Assembly: GCA_947095585.1 (NCBI GenBank)
Contig: OX352761.1
Coordinates: 89,446,779 to 89,510,778, forward strand
DNA length: 64,000 bases
Reading direction: 5' to 3'
DNA from: Nephrocerus scutellatus
Taxonomy: Eukaryota > Arthropoda > Insecta > Diptera > Pipunculidae
Positions 45,101 to 57,100 of the stretch are shown piece by piece; within the stretch, counting starts at the first letter, position 1; every line of letters begins with the position of its first letter. Made by a program: the position numbers and the translations under genes. The notes below the pieces were generated by a model that worked only from the letters and a program-made list of their open reading frames with translations, had not been told where the DNA came from and ran no database searches.

Positions 45101-48100
45101 TACTTTTGTCATCGACTCTCTCAACCAATGAATTCTAAACTGGAAGGTGAATATTCTTTCTTCGATCACCGCACCGGTACATACAATTTAGTTTAGATGA
45201 CAAACTCCCTCGCCTATCACCATATAGAAATCATAGGAAGACTGACTGGCTGAAATACCGAGAAACGTTTAAACATTATTTAAACGTACACTCTGATCTT
45301 ACAATAACAACTAGATAACAAGGTCAAGTTACTCACCGGTTTGTCCAAGAGGCAAGAAGAGCCCACATTGGTGGACCTCGGAGTTGGGGAATTTCAGGAA
45401 CAACTGCAGGGAGCCATTTAACGTAGCCAAGGCTACTTGATTAGAAACTGTCTGGGAAACTTTATAAAAAAGAATTCTGTGGTAAAATAGAAGAATAGGT
45501 CTAGGTTAAAAAATCCTCGCAACCAATCCAATAATGCCGAGCTGCCAGAAAAAACCAGAGGGTTCGTGGACTACCTCAAGCGAAGAATCGTTCAATCTGC
45601 CTTTAGACAACCACTTAACGGGCAGCTCCCATGTTTTAAGTAATGCCAGCCATGATAGGGCAGACACTCGTACAACTATCTCCAATGATCTGATAAATAA
45701 GGACAAACTGCTTTGGGCGCTACAAAGCTTGAAACCATACAAATCTGTAGGACTCAGGACCTCAGGGGCATAATTCCAGCCGAGCTGGAAAGCTTGGATA
45801 TTATCCTTCCTTTGCTAGAAACAATTCTAAAGAGTTGTCTTGATCTATTCCATATTCCAATTTTATGGAGAGAAGTAAACGTGGTTTTCATACCCAACGC
45901 CGGCCAATGCTCGCATGTTAGTCCAAAGGATCGCAGACCAATAAGTCTTTCACCATTCCTGTTAAAGACAATGGACTGAATGATATCTACATACACGCAC
46001 AAATTGACAAATTGGCCTAGCGGATTTGTGAGTGTTGAGATAGTTTAAAACTCTAGCAGCTGCACGAGTACGAATGAATATATGTCCCATAGAGTGTTCA
46101 ATACCCTGAGGTGCAGGAGGCAGCAATGCATAATCTGTGGACGACTCGCTTGGCGAATTGTTTAATCTTCTGCTCATAAGTTGGATTATTAATTCAAAGC
46201 TGGGCGCGTGTCGTCTGCCAGAAGATTTGTATCCGCAGATGTACCCCACAAGGTAGAGTCCGAAAATTAAACTGGTTGGAACTGATTAAAATTATATGGT
46301 AGCTTCTTTACCCTGGGCCGCGATCACTTCCAAATTTTTGCAAAAAGTTCTGTCACTGGAGGTACACATATGTACAAAATTTGACGAAAATCGGGTTAGT
46401 TTTTAAAAAATTTATATGGTTTCCTCCTAATCCTGGGACCTAGTCACTTCCAAATTTTGAATAAAATCGGGTTGCGTGACGTAGACCCAAAACTGATGAT
46501 GATGATCATCTGAATTTTCTTTAGCATTAATTTGAGTTGTGTACTATATTTTTTTGAAAATATCTGTGGTAGTAGCATGCAGATCTCAAAAAAAGAATTC
46601 AAAAAATGTCTCTCAGTTATGAGGTTCTCTCTTAAACTTTATGCTTCTTTCAATCATCTGCTTTTAAGAAGTATAACTCTAATTGTTTGTAAAAAGAAAA
46701 TCAGATGGTATTTTTTTTTACTACAAGGGCAAACGTTGAAAAAGGCAATGACTGCTATTACACCGCGGCGCAATAATTTTAATTTTGATACGGTGCCTTT
46801 TATATTTTATACCATTGCTGCGGCCGTCGCTAAATATGTCAATACATTTTTTCAATCAATGTTGTGTTTATCACTGAAATAGATTGTGCTCTAACAATGC
46901 CAAACTTAATACTTAAGACTTACATGATTGTATGGATTTTGGTTTTGATTTTGCTTGTTATGTTGGAAATCCATACAATCCTGTAAGCCTTAATAATAAA
47001 TTTTTTCCTTTGTGAGAGCACGCTAACAATCTTTTTCTTCCACAGTTTTATTGATTTCCAAAGGTGTACAAATCTTCTTCATTAGATGTACCAAAGGTAT
47101 ATTTCAGGAATACAATTAATATTGATAGACCTGCAACATCTTTACGTTCATAAAGTTGCCTTGCAAACATATATACAGGGTGTATCCGTTAAGGTGGCAA
47201 ATGCTTAAAGGGATGATTCCTTGATTAATTTCATGAAAAAATCGTATGGGAGGGGTAGTCTATTTTCTCCCCCTGTGGTGTACGTATCGTTTTAATGCGA
47301 AGAGATGTACTTTTGACCTTACATCACTTCACACCCTGTAACTCTTGAACACTTCTAGTTTGGAAAAAAATTAATTTTCTAAGATCATACAATGTACATT
47401 TTCTTAAATTATTAAAACCAATTTTTTCTGACTTTGACGCCGTTTATATCGGTAATGGTTTTAATGATTTAAGAAAATGTACATTGTATGATATTATGCA
47501 AGTTGGACACTGTGGCTTTATACGTGGCTTTGTGTTTGGAAAAAAAACGGATGTAATTGTTCTTTTGATTTTCGTGCTTTGTATCAAAGTGTGGTTTTAG
47601 CTTAAGAGCTGGCATCAGAGAACTATTTACTATTTTTTTTTTTCAAATAAGACAATCCATTTCTTTCTTCGGTACTCACAACAGGTCTAAGTCCGAAGGT
47701 CAAATAAGAATCATCCAATTTTTTTTTTCAAGATTTTTAAATTCTCTGTATTAACCACGCGTTCCCGTTGATTTTGGATTTTTCATCTCTCTGTCTGTCG
47801 TAATGTCAAATTTGAAAATACTCAGATCATTTCATTCTGAGCACTTAGAGAACGCTCATACTCTGAGCAAATAAGAAACACGAGCATTTTTCTTGAGAAC
47901 TCTTTGACTGCTCTGAACTAATTTATGAAAACGCCAAATGACAGAATATTGTGAAAACTTGTTGTTCTATCTGTAAGTTGATATCGGCAACAAAAAACAA
48001 CAAAAACATCAATAAAAATACAATTCAGTAAATAAGTAAGTTGAATTAAGCATAAAACATTTATATCTCGTTTCATTTGCTGGGTTCATTTGTGGGTGAG

Positions 48101-51100
48101 CTAAGATTTCTCTCTCGTGGTTCCAGTTTAACGTTGCATTTCCGAACTGTGCCCGGAGTACGGTACATACAGCGCAGCCGACTACGCAGCACACACCGCA
48201 CACAGTCATTAAATTACGACGGCATCTGATGCCAGTATATAATATTTAAAAAAAACAACCCATAAAAATATAAATTTTTCATGTAAATTCTCTAATAGGT
48301 GATACAAATTATGAGTTTAAAATATGAAGGAAATCGTGCTAATTTTTAAAAAATGTACATGGGCACCACTCGGGTCTCATCGGAGATATACATGTGTATG
48401 AACAAAGAGGTGTTATGGTTTTTTTAATTTGTATCGGGCCTCACAACGCCAGGGCCAGGGGTCTACAAAATTTCTACAAAAAGTTTTGTCCATCGGAGAT
48501 ACACATGTATATAAAATTTGAATAAAATCGGGTTAATTTTTTTTAAATTGTATGGTGCCTCACGATCCCGGGTTCATCCAAAGTTTTTACAAAAGTGTTA
48601 TACATCGGAGATACACATGTATGTAAAATTTGAAGAAAATTTGGTAAATTTTGTAAAATATTTGTATGGGAACCCCCTGACCCCGTGCCCGAGGGAACCC
48701 AAACTTTAATAGGTAGTTTTGTCATCGAAGATATGCATGCATTTCAATGAAATCGGACTTTGGGAAGTGTGTTAAAAATTTATCGCAAGATTCCACGACA
48801 AACAAACAAACAAACGCACGGGCACGCGAATTAATATAGAGAATTTAAAAAACAATAAAAAAACAACCCATAAAAACTTGTTGTTCTATCTGTAAGTTGA
48901 TATCGACAACAAAAAACGACATCAATAAAAATACATTTCAGTAAATAAGTAAAAGTTGAATTAAGCATAAAACATTTATGTCTCGTTTCATTTGCTATGT
49001 TCATTTGTGCGTGAGCTAAGATTTCTCTCTCTCTCCACCGCCAAAACCAAGCAGCACAGCCGACTGCGCAGCACACACCGCACACAGTCATTAAAGTACG
49101 ACGGTATCTGATGCCAATATAAGAAATTAAAAAAAAGTATAAGGGCCTTGCGGCCGACCCAGGGCCCGACCACTTCAAAATTTTTTACAGAAAGTGTTGT
49201 CTATGAAAGATACACATGTGTATAAAATTTGAAGAAAATCGGGTAAATTTTTTAAAAATTTTGTATGGGAACCACCGACCCCGCGGCCCGAGGGGCCTCA
49301 AACATGTGTACAAAATTTCAATAAAATCGGGCCTTGGGAAGAGGGTTAAAAATTGATCGCAAGATTCCACGACAAACAAAGCCACAAATCCACAAACCCA
49401 CAAACGCACGGGCACGCGAACTTAACATAGAGAATTTAAAAAATGTATAAGGGTCTTGCGGCCGAGCCCGGGGATCGATCTGTGTAAAATTTGAAAAAAA
49501 TTGGGTAATTTTTAGTTTAAACTTGTATGGGAGCCCCACAAACCCGGGGCCCGATCACTTCCAAATTTTGAAAGAAAGTATCGTCACCGGAAATACACAA
49601 GTGTACAAAATTTCAGGAAAATCGTGCTTTAGGAAGTGCGTTAAAAATTGATCACAAAATTTGGTGTGCCAGCCAGCCGGCCGGTCGCCACGGGCAAGTA
49701 AAGTTAATATAGAGAATTTAAATTTTATTTAGGAACTATTTGGCTCAAATTCACACCATATAATATTTAAATAAAACGAAAGTCGTTGACAAAATTTGGA
49801 CCTGACAGGTGGCGCTGGTGTCGTTTTTTTCAGAAAATTCTTATTAATGGAACGATTTGGCTCAAATTCACACCATATAATATTTAAATAAAAAGAAAGT
49901 CGTTGACAAAATTTGGACCCGATAGGTGGCGCTGGTATCGTTTTTTTTTCGAAAATTCTTATTTATGGAACGATTTGGCTCAAAGTCACACCATATAATA
50001 TTTAAATAAAAAGAAAGTCGTTGACAAAATTTTGACTCGATAGGTGGCGCTGGTATCGTTTTTTTTCCGAAAATTCTTATTTATGGAACGATTTGGCTCA
50101 AACTCACACCATATAATATTTAAATAAAAAGAAAGTCGTTGACAAAATTTGGACCCGATAGGTGGCGCTGGGGTGGAAAATGTAATTTTCCCTGTACATA
50201 TATGATCTTCATATAAAGAATATACGAACAAGTGTACATTTTTTGCCTGTATAAGTGTCGATTCTATAGTTTTCTGGATTGGTGAGTTGGTTAGTTATTA
50301 TGGGTTATGTTAGTTAGTATGGGTGGGCGTGGGTGGGTAGCAAAGCGCCCGGGAACAGCTAGTTTTAAATAAATTTGTGTTTAACTACTCGTACTAGCAC
50401 ATAGTGTTAGCAACCAAAATAATTACATAAAAGTAAAATCCAGCATAGCAACAGCAATGCATAGAATTAACCGCAGCTTGCGCACAAGCGAAGTACGAAG
50501 ATGGCAAAATGTAGAATGGAAAATTTGACAACGTACTGCAGGGGTAACAGCTGTATATACGATGTAGAGATTTCCATAGCCTGGACTAGCTAATCGAAAT
50601 GGCTGAGGACCTCGAGGGGGTTCGGGAAAACATGTTTCGGCTACACCCAGACAGAGGCCGCAGCTATTACACTTCCAAAAAATCAACGATGAACAAGCGA
50701 AGGAGAAAACAACAACAACACGAGAGAGCTGAGCTGCAAAATTCAACAAGAGGTAAAACAGATAAAAGGGGGAGGCGCAAGAAGAATTGTTTTCTTTTAA
50801 TTGGCATCAGTGACATAGTTTACATCGGCAACAGCAGCGGCAACCAGTCATCATCGAGCGCTCAACACGAGCACACGCAGATCACGCATCATATCATATC
50901 GTCCAGCTACCTGCTAACGATTAAAAATAAAAACCCAAAACCAAAAGCGAGCATTTCGCTACCTGCTACTTTTTTATTTAATATTATTTCACTAATTATT
51001 TTTTAATTTCAGAAATACTTTTCTTTTCCAGTTATTAGAATTTATTTTCAAAAAAGGTTTTCCTTTCAATCAGCCCTAATGGGGAAAAAATCTAAAAGGA

Positions 51101-54100
51101 AGGAAAAAGTCAACGAGGTCTTGTCCTTAATTAAGGAACAAGTCACCAACCATGGTTGGGATTTCCTCTTGTCGTTGTACCGAAGGCTGGATGAAGTGAA
51201 CCAGCTGTGCGATTCAGCGACTTCAGAGGAGGAAACCATGAGCGTTGTCAAGGAATCGGATACTGAAGCGTCCGAAGCCAGCAGCGGCGGAGAGGATAAT
51301 TTTAGCGACGAAGATAGTCGCAAGGATCGTTCATATCCCGAAACCATGCCAGTAAAGGCAAAAAGAAGAAGATTGTCTGCAAGTTCCAGACCTTCATTAC
51401 CACCAACTTCATCTCCGCCTTCAGTAGCAGGGATTGCGCCAAAACCAATTGTTGTGGAGAAAACAACAAAACCAAAAGAGGTGCAACGTATAACGGTGCA
51501 GTCATCACAACCAACCGCTCCAGGGAACATAACTACGCGGAGTACTGGACCAGCAACCAAACCATTTGCTATCCCACCAATAATCTGTTTCAGACTGAAC
51601 GTCGCTGAACTCACAAAGTTCACGAAGAGTGCCAATATTAGTTGCAGAATTCGCAACATCAATAGCAGCAAATCGGTCGTTACGGCCATGAACAAAGACG
51701 GCCACCAGCGAATTCGGTCTTTCCTACAGTCGGGAAAGACTGAATTCAACACCTATACCGCTAAGGAGGACAGGAAAGAATTGTTGGTCCTTAAAGGTAT
51801 TCACCACTCCTTTGACACTGAGGATGTCATGGAAGCGTTAACGGCAGAGGGTATCCCTGTAGTGGAGGTCAAACCCTTCAAATCTCAGAGGAACGACAAG
51901 AAATTTAACTATTTCATTATAGAACTTGTGAAGAACTGCGATAAGGCAGCAGTTTGCTCAAAAACCCTCCTTATGAACCAGCTGGTGCATTGGGAAAAGC
52001 TAAAACCAGCAGGCATTACCGAATGCAAAAATTGCCAAAAGTTTGGACATGTCGCAAGCAATTGCGGCATGAAATACAGATGCGTTAAGTGCAAGCACGA
52101 ACACTTACCTGGCCAATGCCCGAGAAACGCTGACAACAATAAAGACGACAACGTTTTCTGCACAAATTGTCAAAAAACTGGACATCCTGCAAACTATCGC
52201 GGATTTCCTAAATATAAAGAAAAAATGGCGGAAAAAGTAAAAACCGCCCAAAAGAAGATTGAGCAGCATAAGTTCGCCCAGAAATCTGCTGCTAAAGCGA
52301 TAGTGAAAGGAGTTAGCTTTGCTAGTATAGCTGCTTTGGGTAATGCTAGCAAGCCAGCAACTAGCAACAAACCACCACCAACCATCCAAGAAAGCAGTAA
52401 ACCAGTGAAGAAGCAAGCTTTAAAAACGGCTCCATCTACTGAAAAAACTAACATATTTGACGACACTGAAAAGTTATTCGGAGCAGACCTTTTCACAATT
52501 TTGCAGAAGGCAAGAAAAGTCGTGCCTGCTAATTATAGCAGCCTTGATGACAGGTCCAAAACAACCGTTTTGGGTCGACTTATTTGTGAATTATGTTCAC
52601 AATAAGCAGGATAAGTATATTCTCATATAATGTGAACTCCATTTATTCTTTAGCAAGGCGTATCACACTTAAATTATTTATTAAAACTAATAAACCTGAC
52701 ATTCTTCTTTTACAGGAAACAAACCTCACAGGGAGAAACCCGTTCAATCCAGACGGATACAATATCCACAGGGTCGACAAAAGCAGTGGACGCTCTGGGA
52801 CGGCGGTCCTTATCAAGGACACTATGGCAGGCGAGAAGGTGCAAATCAGTTGGTTGCGTAGCATGGAAGCAACAGCTGTCAGCATTAAAGTCAACGAGGT
52901 TGAGACCTTGCTAGTGATATCGGTGTGCAATCACTGCAACACAACGAGGGAAGACATCCAACGGGATCTCCAAACTGTCTACGGCATCTCCTCTAGGCAC
53001 ACATACTGTGTGGTTGGAGGGGACTTTAACGCTAGACACACCCGATGGCAAGATGAAGTGTGCAATATTCAAGGAAAGGCTATTGCAGATTGGCTGGATT
53101 CAAATCCTCATCAGCATACCATGGCTGTAGTTTCACAGCCCCGGTAGACGTTCCCTCGGACACCGTCAACTCTGGATTTCTTTTTGGCAACTACAAATTT
53201 TATTAATATCCTTCCAGAATTAAGAAATTATTTCTGTTTGGCGCACGATAGCGACTCGGATCATATGGCCATAGAGCTTCGAGTGAGGCTGAATCAGCGA
53301 ATTCTGAAAGACACACCAACATCTGAACTACACATCAACTTCAGGAAAGTAAACTGGAACCGGTTTAGATCTGAAGTTGAAGCTGATTTAACAATGCCAG
53401 AAGACTGCAGAAATCTGGAGAATAACGAAATTGATGATGCTATCAGAAATTTCGAGATTGCGGTAAACACAGCCATCGATCGGCAGAAAACAATACGCAC
53501 AAGCGATCCCTGCCGCTTCCAGCACCTGCCTGGGCATGTACAGGCAATATATGCTCACAAGCAACGGCTGAGGAAGCGCCTGCAGAGGATTTTTAACAGG
53601 ACTCTTAATACAGTCAACGACGAATACCAGTCTGTACTTTCGCAATTGCGTTATACAGTGAACATGTTTCGTCAAGCACTGCGGAGGTACCAGGAAGATG
53701 ACCTGACCAAACGACTCCAGAACATCAAACCAGGTCCTGATGCTTTTAAGAAGCTGAACTCTCTGGTCGGAAAGCGTATTTCCATTTCAGAGAGTATCAC
53801 GTTTGGAGATCAAGTAGCATCCAGTCCTGTTGAAAAAGCCGAAGCCTTTGCCTGTCATTTTGAAAGGAGCTTTACGGTCCGACCACCAACGCATCTTCCA
53901 GATTTTTTGGAAGAGGTGGAAAGTCTTGTGGAAGACGCCACTTCTGCAAGTAACCCTGTAGTGCGGTTTAGTGAAGAAAACCCCGCTAGAGCGCCCGTAG
54001 ACGTTGAAATGTTTACCAAAACAGCTATTGTCAGTGATTTAATAATGAGTGGAAACTCAAAAAAAAACATCGGGCATTGACGGGATTCCTAACTTTTTGC

Positions 54101-57100
54101 TTAAAAAGTTACCGGGTATGGCAATCTTGATTAACCATCATTTTCAACAAATTCCTTAACAATGGTTACATTCCAGACAACTGGAAGGTGACCAAAGTAG
54201 TACCAGTATCCAAGAAAACTGACCGCTCAAGCGTAACTGATTACCGTCCAATAGCTTTACTGTGTTGTATCAGTAAAGTATTCGAGTCTTTCATCCTTAA
54301 AAAGAAAGAGGCCTTATTCCTTCCTTTCAATTCGGTTTCCGAGAGATGCACCCTCTGCTGAAACTTCACAGCAACGTCACTCGAGGACTGAACGTTAAAA
54401 ACAGTACAGTAGCCTGTTTGCTAGACATCGAAAAAGCCTTGGATAGTGTATGGATCAACGGGCTACTGTTCAAACTTATTAGATTTGGCTTCCCCAATTA
54501 TATTGTAAAAATAATTAAAAATTTTCTCTTTCACAGGTTATTTTGGATACAGATCTTTGGCGACTCATCCACTAGGAAAGGGATTAAAGCCGGAGTTCCT
54601 CAAGGTTCCAGACTTGGCCCAGCCCTTTTCAACATCTACACGGCGGATCAACCCACCAATACAGCCGGAACAAGCAGCATGCTTTACGAGTTAGAAACAC
54701 ATCCAAGTCCGGAGATGCAAGGACTGAGAATCGTGGAAATCGCGCCAAGCCACCGCTACATAAACATCAGAGGATTCACAGATGATAGATACAACGACAT
54801 CCTTAATAATCAAGACGCCTCCTTCTACGAGAAGGCCAACAATCAACATTACAGAGGCTGAAGATCGCCCAGTTTATACCCCTTTTTATATTTTTTCTTC
54901 CATTTTTATTTTATTTTAAAATTTATCGTTTAAAATTAAATTACTTTAAATATAAACATGTAGTAGATTAAGTAGTAAATAATATTGTTTAATAATAAGC
55001 AATACAAAAAAAAGACAATGTAAATACGTCGGGCCCCTATTATTGAGCCGACACTTATTAATAATAGTTATAAGTTAAGTTTAAAGTCAATATTGTATAT
55101 TACTTTAATCTTAATCTACAGCAGCGGCAACTGAACATCACAGGCGAGAAGCTACGAATAAATAAAAAAGGGACATACGTGGAACCTAGGGACAATATCA
55201 AAACACAACAAATTCAAAGACGGAGGAATATTGGCGACGCGCTATTGGAAAACCAACGTTGGTCGGGGCTACAATCTGGGAGCCTAATCTCTATAACGTG
55301 ATAGTGTAGTATTCCCTTTCTTAATTTCGAGACTATGGCGGGCCTTATAGAACTCCATCTCGAAATCCGGAAAACCACGATAGGGTTAGATTCCACTTGT
55401 TAGGGGTAGAGAGCCTTCGACTTTTCAGGACTCTTGTGGGCCTAACAGGACTCTCTCCTGAAGCTCGATCTCTTACAGCGCCCAGCTTCAATTCAGTGGA
55501 GAGTAAGCAGTGAAAGATCAGCTGCTTTCGGCTGAATCCAGGAAAAGATTTCCTAGTAAGCCCACCTGAGTGCAGACAAACATTTTCCTGATTGTACTTA
55601 GCCGCTACAAAACCCGAGTCAGCGGCTAAGAAACATTTAGCGACAGCAACACAACACATCTTAGAAGGAATTTAAAGGAATCAATTTAATATAATACGTA
55701 AATTAACGAGTCAAACAAATATTGTAACGAAACATAACGATTTTGTATTCAAACGACCCTAGACGCCGTCGAGGGTACCCCGGCAAATCACCTCGTTACA
55801 AGATTTTATTCAAACTTTGCGTAATGTATTTTTAGAGAATTTACATGAAAAATTATAATTTTTATCACTTGTGAATAAGTCAGTGTTTTCCACGCCCTAA
55901 AAAATTACTTCCATTGAGAAACTGAATTTTCAATGCATAAATAGGCCTTTTCAACGTCAACCGACTGCAAAAAGGTGTGAAGACAGCTCCTGGCATTTTC
56001 CAGAAAATAGGTAACATAATGCTCGCTGGCATCACAGCTCACGGTTTCATCGACGACATTATCATTGCTGGAGTGACGAACAAGAAGAACAAGCAGCAGC
56101 TCTTCAAAGCCATGGAACACATCAGAGAATACGGTTTCAAGCTACAGTTGGAAAAATGCGAGTTCGGTAAGAAAAGTGTTGAGTTTTGTGGTCACATCAT
56201 CGAAGGAATGGAATAAAACCACATCCGGACAAGTTGGCAGCCATCAAAGAACTTCCGACACCAAAAAGACATATCATACCTCCTATCGTTCCTAGCAGCA
56301 GTCAATAACAACGGAAAATTCATCAAAGGCATGAAAGAGCGACGATGGCTCAAAGTGATGGTCTATGATATCACAATCAAATACGTGAAAACTGACGAAT
56401 TCGGTTACGCAGACGTCTTGTCAAAACTCCTCAAAGCCATATACACGATATATGCTGCAACACGCTGACAATCGCAAAAAACACTGCCAAAATAAATCAG
56501 ACAAGCCACAACTCAATACCCGACCCTAAGCAAGGTTGCAAAAATTACTAGCCCAAATCTCAAGCAAAACATATAAAAAAACGCAATCAAAGATTTCTCA
56601 ATGGTCCGAAACCACCCTTCGCAAATGCAAGTTTGCATTTTTTACGACGAGCGACTTGAGGTTTCATCCAAATATCGCGGGAAAATTCTGGAAGAGCTCC
56701 AGGCAAAAGTTCTAAAAAATCGGAAGATGAAAACACCCTTGGATATGCTCATGTCCAACAAAAGCAAATCAAATTCGAGCAAAGAATAAAGTAAAATGGA
56801 ACTTCAATTCAACAAGCATCATGGTGCGAAATGGAGAGAATTTGAAGCCAATGATGAAGTTATAAGAATCAAACGACAAATGGAACTGGGCTTCAGCAAA
56901 ACTCGTTGAAAGAATTGGAATAATGAATTATAACATCGCAGTCGAAGCGACTTCAGGAGAGCAAATAATTAAAGCCCATGCGAACCAGTTGAAGACCCGC
57001 TATTCCAAAACATTTTTAATGAACTGCTAGGAGTACCCGAGTTCGACGACGACATTACAGAAATTGAAACTTTCCTCATACCATGAATTCAAGACGTACG

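Larger units (their letters stand above)
50363..55046 (+). mobile_element. Jockey-clade LINE, near full length but defective
   Basis: Two overlapping genes, ORF1 (51079-52605) and ORF2 (from 52593), are followed by a 3' UTR shared with 1219-1403. The 5' boundary is uncertain: the Helitron-like end is at 50362 and I cannot say how much of 50363-51078 is Jockey leader. ORF2 is broken and lacks the RT catalytic block. The right end at about 55046 is inferred from where the two copies stop matching. Confidence 0.85.

Noticed and set aside
46532..46882. 116-codon frame
   Set aside because: Rich in K, F, L and S in AT-rich DNA with no domain, no splice context and no homologue that I recognise.
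50599..51006. 135-codon frame upstream of Jockey ORF1
   Set aside because: It becomes low-complexity and hydrophobic toward its end, has no domain, and lies where an untranslated leader is expected.
51066..51752. 228-codon frame on the - strand
   Set aside because: It is the antisense shadow of Jockey ORF1, which has zinc knuckles and a neighbouring ORF2.
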